A program made the position numbers and the translations under genes. From positions 8,598 through 14,306 of the forward strand of contig DOIV01000163.1 in NCBI GenBank assembly GCA_003511845.1: 5,709 nt of DNA, in the 5' to 3' direction. Position 1 is the stretch's first letter; the number at the start of each line of letters is the position of its first letter. Under the pieces are notes generated by a model. The model ran no database searches. It saw nothing but the letters and a program-made list of their open reading frames with translations, and was not told the DNA's origin. Shown here in pieces: positions 1 through 5,633 of this stretch. The stretch comes from Flavobacteriaceae bacterium (GTDB lineage: Bacteria > Bacteroidota > Bacteroidia > Flavobacteriales > Flavobacteriaceae).

Positions 1-14
1 AAACGATTAAAAAA

Positions 15-1856
15 ATGAAGAATTTATTTGATTTTAAACACTTTAAAGGAGATATGTTTGGCGGAATTACTGCCGGTATTGTAGCATTACCATTAGCATT
101 AGCCTTTGGTGTAAGTTCTGGTTTAGGACCGAGTGCAGGGCTTTATGGAGCCATTTTTGTGAGTTTCTTTGCCGCTCTTTTTGGTGGTACTAATACACAA
201 ATTTCTGGACCAACTGCACCAATGACAGCCGTAAGTATGGTTGTAATTGCTGGAATGATCGCCGCTTTTGATGGAGACGACTCAAAAGCTTTACCAGCAA
301 TATTAACGGTGTTTTTATTGGCTGGTTTAATGCAAATAGGTTTAGGGTTTATAGGCTTAGGAAAATATATAAAATACATACCTTATCCTGTTGTTTCTGG
401 ATTTATGACCGCAATTGGGGTTATTATTTTAGTGACCCAAATATTGCCTTCTGTAGGTTATTACCCTAAAGAAGATGTAGAATTTGTAACGCAATTTAAA
501 CCACAAGCTAAAGAAGTAATTTTAGAGAAGATTTTAAAAGAAGAGGCCGAAGATGGCGTTTTGGTGATAGAAGATTTTAAAGAAACAGTAATAAAAGCAG
601 AGCAGGTCACTCAAAAACAAATTGATAAAGAATCTAAAACTTTAGCAGGAAAAGACTCATCAGGAGTATTAGGGACATTAAAAGTATTACCTAGAGCTTT
701 GCAAAATATAAATTGGCTAGAATTATTATTGGCATTAGGAACGATACTTATTATTTACGGTTTTAAACGAATAACAACAAAAGTGCCAAGTACATTGGTT
801 GCTTTATTGGTCATGTCAGGAATTGCTATCGGGTTTAAGCTAAACTATAGACCCATTGAAGAAATACCAAGCGGATTACCAATACCCAATCTAGAAATTT
901 TTACTGGGTTTAATTTAGGAAGTATTACACCTTATATTTTTACGGCATTGACTTTAGCTCTTTTAGGGGCAATAGACTCCTTATTGACTTCTGTTGTAGC
1001 GGATAATATGACCAAGACAAAACATAAACCTAATAAAGAATTAATAGGACAAGGAATTGGGAATACAATTGGAGCCATTTTTGGAGGTATTCCTGGAGCA
1101 GGAGCAACGATTAGAACGGTAGTCAATATCAATGCTGGTGGTAAAACAAGACTTTCAGGTATGGTTGCAGGTCTTTTATTACTGATTATTTTATTAGCAT
1201 TAGGACCAGTTGCTTCACAGATTCCAGCTGCTGTATTGGCAGGGATATTAATCACTGTAGGTATTGGTGTAATGGACTATAAAGGCTTAAAGGCCATACC
1301 ATATATGCCTCGCCCAGAAGTCATCATCATGTTAATTGTCTTAGTGTTATCTTCTGTATGGAATTTGGTTTATGCAGTCGGGATAGGTTTGGTTATGGCT
1401 TCTTTAATGTTTATGAAAAAGATAGGTGATTTAACGGCTGAACATTCAGAAGTAAAATCATTAAAAAAAGAAAGAGCATGGTCTGATGAAGTTGATTTTA
1501 CAAAAGAATTAGAAGGGAAAGTATTTATAAAGCATATTAACGGACCTTTATTCTTTGGCTCAACTAGTGATTTTCAACAATTAGTAAAACAAATACCCAA
1601 TACTTCTGAAATGGTCATTATAAGAATGGATAAAATGACATATATAGATCAGTCAGGATTGTATGCTTTAGAAGATGCCATAATGGAACTCGTTAACATC
1701 AATGAAAAAGTTCTTTTAGTAGGTCTGTTAAAGCAACCAAGAGCTTTAATGGAACGAATAGATATTATTCCTGATTTGGTACCAAAAGAACAACTATTTG
1801 GTACGTTTGATGAGTGTCTGGTTTGGGTTAAAGATTATATTAATAATTTAAATTAA
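15..1856 (+). CDS. SulP family inorganic anion transporter with C-terminal STAS domain, BicA-like (probable bicarbonate transporter)
   Basis: This is an inner-membrane SulP/SLC26 transporter of 613 residues. The N-terminal block (about 12-57, with GDMFGGITAGIVALPLALAF) and the TM3 motif SGPTAPMT (64-71) are classic SulP. Segments 320-350 (AIDSLLTSVVAD, then NKELIGQGIGN) and 357-381 (GGIPGAGAT, then LSG) match the cyanobacterial Na+/bicarbonate carrier BicA as I recall it. D321 and T325 correspond to its Na+ ligands, G363-A364-T365 to its TM10 site and T67 to its TM3 substrate residue. A cytoplasmic STAS domain spans about 494-606 with D545-Q-S547-G. The anhydrase gene starts 8 bases downstream, which favours bicarbonate over sulfate. 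Residues about 150-215 form a charged insert absent from BicA. The ATG follows a run of A's and fits the usual N-terminus; only 14 upstream bases are visible, so no promoter can be judged. Family assignment is firm; substrate is inferred. Confidence 0.95.
   Translation: MKNLFDFKHFKGDMFGGITAGIVALPLALAFGVSSGLGPSAGLYGAIFVSFFAALFGGTNTQISGPTAPMTAVSMVVIAGMIAAFDGDDSKALPAILTVFLLAGLMQIGLGFIGLGKYIKYIPYPVVSGFMTAIGVIILVTQILPSVGYYPKEDVEFVTQFKPQAKEVILEKILKEEAEDGVLVIEDFKETVIKAEQVTQKQIDKESKTLAGKDSSGVLGTLKVLPRALQNINWLELLLALGTILIIYGFKRITTKVPSTLVALLVMSGIAIGFKLNYRPIEEIPSGLPIPNLEIFTGFNLGSITPYIFTALTLALLGAIDSLLTSVVADNMTKTKHKPNKELIGQGIGNTIGAIFGGIPGAGATIRTVVNINAGGKTRLSGMVAGLLLLIILLALGPVASQIPAAVLAGILITVGIGVMDYKGLKAIPYMPRPEVIIMLIVLVLSSVWNLVYAVGIGLVMASLMFMKKIGDLTAEHSEVKSLKKERAWSDEVDFTKELEGKVFIKHINGPLFFGSTSDFQQLVKQIPNTSEMVIIRMDKMTYIDQSGLYALEDAIMELVNINEKVLLVGLLKQPRALMERIDIIPDLVPKEQLFGTFDECLVWVKDYINNLN
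1775..1809 (+). promoter_or_regulatory. Possible internal Bacteroidota-type promoter before the carbonic anhydrase gene
   Basis: Near the end of the SulP gene, TACGTTTG at 1802-1809 matches the Bacteroidota -7 element TAnnTTTG. A TTTG at 1775-1778 lies 23 bases upstream, at the long limit for the -33 element. A transcript starting near 1816 would have a leader of about 50 bases before the anhydrase ATG at 1865. The motif is short and lies inside coding sequence, so chance is a serious alternative. Confidence 0.2.
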
Positions 1857-1864
1857 AAAAAAAC

Positions 1865-2494
1865 ATGAAAACAACAGCAATTACAAAAGAAGTTCAAAAC
1901 GGATTAACACCAACAAGTGTTATAGCAGATTTATTAGAAGGAAATAAAAGATTTATCGATGCTGAAAATGAAGCAGTTGATCACCTAGCACAAGTAAAAC
2001 ATACTATTGATGGGCAATTCCCAAAAGCGGTAATTTTATCCTGTATAGACTCAAGAGTACCTGTAGAATTACTATTTGACCAAGGTGTAGGCGATGTTTT
2101 TGTTGCTAGAGTAGCTGGGAATTTTGTAAATGTTGATATGCTTGGAAGTATAGAATATTCTTGTAAAGTAGCAGGAAGTAAAATAGTACTTGTATTAGGG
2201 CATGAGTCTTGTGGAGCGGTAAAAGCAGCTTGCGACGGTGTAGAATTAGGTAATATTACCGAAATGTTGTCTAAAATTAAACCAGCGGTAGCATTAGCAA
2301 GTAAAGAAGTGTCAGGAGAAAAAAATTCTTCTAATAAAGAATTTGTTAACAAAACAATAGTTCATAACGTACAGCTTACCATAGATAGAATCCGTAAAGA
2401 AAGCCCTATTCTTAAAGAAATGGAAGACAATGGAGAAATACAAATTGTAGGTGGTGTTTATTCTTTAACTACGGGTAAAGTAGAAATGTTATAG
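1865..2494 (+). CDS. Beta-class carbonic anhydrase
   Basis: This 209-residue zinc enzyme interconverts CO2 and bicarbonate in the cytoplasm; there is no signal peptide. The beta-class landmarks are present: C60-I-D62-S-R64, giving the first zinc cysteine and the Asp-Arg catalytic dyad, and H113-E-S-C116, giving the other two ligands. Supporting blocks are LLEGNKRF (23-30), the strand and helix region VFVARVAGN (78-86), GSIEY (94-98) and a C-terminal IVGGVYSLTTGKV (194-206). The length fits the compact bacterial type. The ATG follows an A-tract (1855-1863) that begins in the SulP stop codon, a spacing that implies co-transcription and possibly translational coupling. Acting beside SulP, it would equilibrate imported bicarbonate with CO2 for carboxylases and pH balance. 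Function is secure from the active-site residues; the coupling to SulP is inferred from context. Confidence 0.96.
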   Translation: MKTTAITKEVQNGLTPTSVIADLLEGNKRFIDAENEAVDHLAQVKHTIDGQFPKAVILSCIDSRVPVELLFDQGVGDVFVARVAGNFVNVDMLGSIEYSCKVAGSKIVLVLGHESCGAVKAACDGVELGNITEMLSKIKPAVALASKEVSGEKNSSNKEFVNKTIVHNVQLTIDRIRKESPILKEMEDNGEIQIVGGVYSLTTGKVEML

Positions 2495-2524
2495 TTACCA
2501 AACAGACATAACTAAAAAAATAAA

Positions 2525-3214
2525 ATGAAAAAAGTATCTAATTTTAACAGAAGCATTGTGTTTTTAATGCTTCTGTTTTCTTTTTTGAGTTTTTCTCAAG
2601 AAGATAAAACAGGTAATTGGTTGATGTATTTTGGTACGAATAAGCTGACTGATAAATTTAGCCTTCATACCGAAATACAATTTAGAAATCATACCCTAAC
2701 ACCAAATAACACCGAGCAATTATTATTAAGAACAGGGTTAAATTACCATTTTTCTGACAGAGCAACTGTAACTGGAGGATACGCATATATTCCTTCCTAC
2801 ATATACGATTCTGATCAAAAAACTCCTGAAACAGAAGAACATCGTATTTGGCAACAATTTATTCTTACAAATAAAATAGGTCGTGTAAAATTTGAACATA
2901 GATATCGAATAGAACAACGCTGGGTAAATCAAAATTATAAAAACAGGTTTCGTTATCGTTTGATGTTATTTGTTCCATTAAATAAACCTAAAATTGAAGA
3001 AAAAACATGGTTTTTAGGGTTTTATGATGAGGTTTTTGTCAATGCAAAAGAAACTTTTTTTGATAGAAATAGATTGTACGGAGCATTAGGTTATCAATTC
3101 AATAAAAACACAAGCATGCAAGCTGGTTTGATGCATCAGCAAGTGAACGGTTTTGGTAAATGGTATCTGCAATTTGCATTGGTTTTCAATACTGATTTTA
3201 GGAAGAAGTCATAA
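2525..3214 (+). CDS. DUF2490 domain protein, predicted outer-membrane beta-barrel
   Basis: The 229-residue product begins with a signal peptide: basic MKK start, hydrophobic core 11-22, and a cleavage zone around S24-Q25 typical of flavobacterial exports. The mature part has alternating hydrophobic and polar strands rich in aromatic residues and arginine, and resembles DUF2490 proteins: EEHRIWQQF (104-112), FEHRYRIEQRW (123-133), RFRYRLMLF (141-149) and FFDRNRLYGALGYQF (178-192). The C-terminal strand (about 212-225, WYLQFALVF) is rich in aromatics, as expected for a barrel. No catalytic motif is visible and the function of DUF2490 is unknown to me. It lies 30 bases after the anhydrase gene on the same strand, so a role as outer-membrane pore or partner for anion uptake is possible but speculative. 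The start at 2525 is preferred over the ATG at 2567, which would remove the basic end of the signal peptide. A hairpin lies within its first codons. Confidence 0.85.
   Translation: MKKVSNFNRSIVFLMLLFSFLSFSQEDKTGNWLMYFGTNKLTDKFSLHTEIQFRNHTLTPNNTEQLLLRTGLNYHFSDRATVTGGYAYIPSYIYDSDQKTPETEEHRIWQQFILTNKIGRVKFEHRYRIEQRWVNQNYKNRFRYRLMLFVPLNKPKIEEKTWFLGFYDEVFVNAKETFFDRNRLYGALGYQFNKNTSMQAGLMHQQVNGFGKWYLQFALVFNTDFRKKS
2546..2595 (+). terminator. Terminator-like hairpin inside the 5' end of the DUF2490 gene
   Basis: AACAGAAGCATT (2546-2557) and AATGCTTCTGTT (2566-2577) are perfect 12-base inverted arms separated by an 8-base loop. They are followed at once by a T-rich stretch to about 2595 that is interrupted by C, G and A. 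This is the layout of an intrinsic terminator, although the stem has only four G-C pairs and the T tract is impure. It encodes residues 8-18 of the signal peptide, so it could instead act as an attenuator or as a structure that limits translation. It is the clearest hairpin I found in the window. Confidence 0.45.
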
Positions 3215-3328
3215 ATCGAGAGTTCAAACGAAATACCAGAACCTTAACTCAATATTTCAGAAATCACTAATATTAAGTGTATAACAAATTCATGAAACTC
3301 AACAGCTAAATAATAAAACAGACAACTT
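3215..3328 (+). promoter_or_regulatory. Inter-cassette gap, presumed leader or promoter region of the DUF1538 operon
   Basis: This 114-base non-coding gap is much longer than any other gap in the window, so it is the likely place for a transcription start for the DUF1538 cassette. I see no full TAnnTTTG element, no strong terminator hairpin after the DUF2490 stop and no riboswitch I recognise. It does contain a small palindrome, ATTTCAGAAAT (3254-3264), and two AATATT copies (3251-3256 and 3269-3274) that could form a weak AT-rich operator. The only ATG that could open a frame here (3292) encodes five codons. The regulatory role is inferred from position alone. Confidence 0.3.
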
Positions 3329-4072
3329 GTGACGTATAAATTATATTTAAAAGTAATTCTAAAAAAACTTTGGGCTGCTTTTACAGATCTTATTCCAATA
3401 ATTGTAGTGGTAGTTTTTTTTCAAAGCGTTGTAATACAGCAACCATTTCCACAAATTGGTGAGGTTATATTTGGGATTATATTTGTGGTTATTGGTTTGA
3501 TGCTTTTTATACAAGGTCTTGAAATGGGATTATTTCCAATTGGAGAGTCAATGGCTTTTGCCTTGGCAAAAAAAGGAAGCCTTTTTTGGTTAATGGTTTT
3601 TTCATTTCTGCTTGGTTTTTCAACAACTATTGCCGAGCCTGCATTAATTGCAGTTGCAAAAGAAGCTTCAATAATATCTTCTGGTGCTGGATTAATTGAT
3701 AGTAGCCAAGAAACTATGGATACCTATGCAATGGGCTTGCGACTAACTGTTGCATTTTCAGTAGGTTTAGCTATTGTTATAGGTGTATTACGTATTTTAA
3801 AAGGTTGGCCTTTGCATTATTTTATTATAGGTGGTTATGTACTAGTAATGTTAATGACAATGATAGCACCCAAAGAAATAATAGGATTGGCCTATGATGC
3901 AGGAGGGGTTACAACTTCTACTATTACTGTACCATTAGTAACAGCATTAGGCGTAGGTCTTGCAACAGTAATTAAAGGAAGAAGCCCTTTACTTGATGGT
4001 TTTGGACTTATAGCTTTTGCATCGCTACTACCAATGATTTTTGTGATGGCTTATGGCTTATTTTGGTTTTAA
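3329..4072 (+). CDS. DUF1538 family integral membrane protein, first of a tandem pair (putative transporter subunit)
   Basis: This 247-residue polytopic membrane protein has about six or seven hydrophobic segments, roughly at 21-37, 43-62, 86-110, 137-155, 162-180, 197-213 and 222-245. Its motifs match DUF1538 as I recall it: [11 protein letters not shown] (63-73), [14 protein letters not shown] (97-110), [16 protein letters not shown] (187-202) and [11 protein letters not shown] (223-233). Glycine- and threonine-rich TT...EP and GGVTTST motifs inside membrane segments are what one expects at a transporter's substrate or ion site, but no substrate is established. The start is GTG: a TAA in frame at 3314-3316 rules out a longer form, and the next in-frame ATG is residue 58, which would delete the first membrane segment. 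There is no obvious ribosome site. It is followed 14 bases later by a paralogue, and in some bacteria I recall the two units fused in one protein of about 500 residues. Confidence 0.88.
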   Translation: MTYKLYLKVILKKLWAAFTDLIPIIVVVVFFQSVVIQQPFPQIGEVIFGIIFVVIGLMLFIQGLEMGLFPIGESMAFALAKKGSLFWLMVFSFLLGFSTTIAEPALIAVAKEASIISSGAGLIDSSQETMDTYAMGLRLTVAFSVGLAIVIGVLRILKGWPLHYFIIGGYVLVMLMTMIAPKEIIGLAYDAGGVTTSTITVPLVTALGVGLATVIKGRSPLLDGFGLIAFASLLPMIFVMAYGLFWF

Positions 4073-4086
4073 TTTAATAAATTTGA

Positions 4087-4857
4087 ATGATGATTGATTA
4101 TATTAAAGATTTTGCTTTAATTTTGTTCTACACCCTTAGGGATGTATTGCCTATTTTAGTATTAATCGTTTTATTTCAACTATTTGTTTTAAAACAACCT
4201 ATTCCACATTTAAAAAGGGTGATGATTGGAGGAGTTTATGTAGTTCTTGGGCTCGCATTATTTTTAATGGGTTTAGAAAAGGCACTTTTCCCTGTAGGTA
4301 AAATAATGGCATCTCAATTATCTGATCCATTATTTATAGGGTCCTCTGAAACAGCATTAACCAACTGGACATCCTATTATTGGATTTATATTTTTGCAGC
4401 CCTAATAGGTTTTGCAACTACTGTTGCAGAACCTTCACTTATTGCTGTAGCCATAAAAGCAGAAGAAGTGTCTGGAGGTACTATTAAACCTTGGGGTCTT
4501 AGAATAACAGTTGCCGTAGGTGTTGCTTTTGCACTTGCTTTAGGCACCTTTAGAATTGTTACAGGAACCCCATTATTTATATATATTATGGTAGGTTATA
4601 TTATAGTAATAATACAGACGTTTTTTGCACCCAAAATGCTTATTGCACTAGCGTATGATTCTGGTGGAGTTACCACATCAACAGTTACTGTACCTATTGT
4701 GGCTGCACTTGGTATAGGACTTTCAAGTGCTGTACCTGGTAGAAACCCAGCTGTAGATGGTTTTGGTTTAATAGCATTTGCAAGCTTATTTCCAATAATT
4801 ACAGTTTTAGGTTATGCCCAATTTTTGAGTATAAAAACACGATTTATTAAAAAATAA
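4087..4857 (+). CDS. DUF1538 family integral membrane protein, second of a tandem pair (putative transporter subunit)
   Basis: This 256-residue paralogue of the preceding gene has the same order of membrane segments and the same motifs: GLEKALFPVGK (62-72), FATTVAEPSLIAVA (109-122), LAYDSGGVTTSTVTVP (188-203) and [11 protein letters not shown] (224-234). It differs by an extra stretch of about 12 residues near 78-97 (with SSETALTNW) and a shorter loop after the AEP motif, so the two are not recent copies. The basic C-terminus (KTRFIKK) suggests a cytoplasmic end. The pair probably assembles as a heteromer, equivalent to the two halves of fused DUF1538 proteins. Two ATGs stand in tandem (4087 and 4090); either could start the protein. 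The PII-like gene follows after 10 bases, the arrangement expected for a channel or transporter and its soluble regulator. Substrate is unknown. Confidence 0.88.
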   Translation: MMIDYIKDFALILFYTLRDVLPILVLIVLFQLFVLKQPIPHLKRVMIGGVYVVLGLALFLMGLEKALFPVGKIMASQLSDPLFIGSSETALTNWTSYYWIYIFAALIGFATTVAEPSLIAVAIKAEEVSGGTIKPWGLRITVAVGVAFALALGTFRIVTGTPLFIYIMVGYIIVIIQTFFAPKMLIALAYDSGGVTTSTVTVPIVAALGIGLSSAVPGRNPAVDGFGLIAFASLFPIITVLGYAQFLSIKTRFIKK

Positions 4858-4867
4858 AAAAAAAAAG

Positions 4868-5215
4868 ATGCAGTTTAAATTAATTTTTGTCTTAGTAAAA
4901 CCAAATATTAGTGATCAAGTAGTTGATGCTATGAAAGAAGCAGGAGCAACAGGAGCAACTATAATTCCAGCTAGAGGAACAGGAGTCCATGAGGCAAAAA
5001 CTTTTTTTGGCCTTTCAATAGAAGACCATACAGAAATTATTTTATTTCTAGTAGAAGAACATGTTGTAGAAAAATTTATGAAGGTAATTGCAGAAGCTGG
5101 TGAATTTGATAAACCAGGAACTGGTATTGCTTTTGTTATGCCTATAGAACATATAGCTGGACTTGAAAGCCAAATGAAAAAATTTAAAGACCAAGCTCGT
5201 GATGAGTATTTTTAA
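4868..5215 (+). CDS. Divergent PII-like (GlnB/GlnK superfamily) signalling protein
   Basis: The 115-residue product follows the PII fold order: strand 1 KLIFVLVKP (4-12), helix, the AGATGATIIPARGTG turn (25-39), the T-loop, strand IILFLVEE (57-64), helix 2 and a B-loop-like KPGTGIAFV (82-90). PII trimers bind ATP or ADP between subunits and regulate membrane transporters and enzymes by their T-loops. Here the T-loop (about 37-56) is roughly 8 residues shorter than in E. coli GlnB, and the uridylylated Tyr51 is absent (FF at 46-47). In the B-loop K82, G84 and G86 align with Lys85, Gly87 and Gly89 of GlnB, but Lys90 is replaced by I87. It is therefore not a standard nitrogen regulator. I recall close relatives with a KTFFGL and PGTGIAF signature beside DUF1538 genes. 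The likely target is the DUF1538 pair. The ATG follows an 11-A run (4856-4866). Confidence 0.85.
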   Translation: MQFKLIFVLVKPNISDQVVDAMKEAGATGATIIPARGTGVHEAKTFFGLSIEDHTEIILFLVEEHVVEKFMKVIAEAGEFDKPGTGIAFVMPIEHIAGLESQMKKFKDQARDEYF

Positions 5216-5231
5216 TATAAACTAAAGAAAA

Positions 5232-5633
5232 ATGAATAAAAAAAGAAGTTATCAAAGTGCAAAAGAAGTGATGACAAAAAAAGTGGTTTTGATTGATGGT
5301 ATGGCTACAGCTAAAGAGGCGGTAGAACTTATGCGAAAAGAAAATGTTGAATCTTTAATTATAAAAAAAAGATACGCTGAAGATGCTTTTGGGATAGTTA
5401 ATGTTCACGATTTTATTAAAGGTGTAATTCTTCAAGACAAAACATCTGAAGAAGTTAATATTTTTGAAATTATGACAAAACCCGTTATTGGTATCCCAGC
5501 TAATATGGATGCAAAGTATGTAGCTAGTTTTTTAACTAAGGTAAATATTGAATTAGCTCCTGTAGAAGAAAATGGTGAGTTTATAGGAATGGTTTCTCTT
5601 GCAGATTTAATATTAGAAAATCTATCTTTTTAA
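5232..5633 (+). CDS. Stand-alone tandem CBS domain protein
   Basis: This 133-residue soluble protein consists almost only of two CBS repeats, about 10-66 and 77-132, forming one Bateman module. Each begins with a similar phrase (KEVMTKKVV at 11-19; FEIMTKPVI at 78-86) and ends with GIVNVHDFI (54-62) or GMVSLADLI (119-127). The [ST]xxD motif that holds the ribose of adenine nucleotides is intact in the second repeat (S122, D125) and altered in the first (N57, D60), so one site may be stronger than the other. CBS pairs typically sense AMP, ADP, ATP or related ligands and control an attached or partner protein; no effector domain is fused here. It starts 16 bases after the PII-like gene and closes the cassette, so regulation of the DUF1538 transporter is the obvious but unproven role. 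The ATG follows an A-rich AAAGAAAA tract. Confidence 0.88.
   Translation: MNKKRSYQSAKEVMTKKVVLIDGMATAKEAVELMRKENVESLIIKKRYAEDAFGIVNVHDFIKGVILQDKTSEEVNIFEIMTKPVIGIPANMDAKYVASFLTKVNIELAPVEENGEFIGMVSLADLILENLSF

Noticed and set aside
143..379. Reverse-strand open frame within the SulP gene
   Set aside because: It lies wholly inside a well-conserved gene, has low-complexity content mirrored from membrane codons, and matches no family I recognise.
932..1255. Reverse-strand open frame of 107 codons within the SulP gene
   Set aside because: It is the antisense shadow of the conserved SulP core (including the GAGAT motif), with no independent coding signal.
1981..2352. Reverse-strand open frame of 123 codons opposite the carbonic anhydrase
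   Set aside because: It is fully antisense to the zinc-site region of a clear enzyme gene and lacks a leader or any family resemblance.
2738..2932. Reverse-strand open frame within the DUF2490 gene
   Set aside because: It is a short antisense shadow with no upstream signal.
3220..3250. GAGTT...AACTC inverted repeat after the DUF2490 gene as a terminator
   Set aside because: Only five pairs with a 21-base loop and no T tract follow, which is too weak.
3292..3309. Five-codon frame ATG to TAA in the inter-cassette gap
   Set aside because: It is too short to judge as a leader peptide, with no run of regulatory codons and no hairpins around it.
3466..3473. TATATTTG, a perfect match to the TAnnTTTG promoter element
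   Set aside because: It lies about 140 bases inside the first DUF1538 gene, far from any downstream start, and such AT-rich words are expected by chance here.
4078..4085. TAAATTTG just before the second DUF1538 gene
   Set aside because: It ends one base before the start codon, and no TTG lies 17-23 bases upstream, so it cannot give a useful leader.
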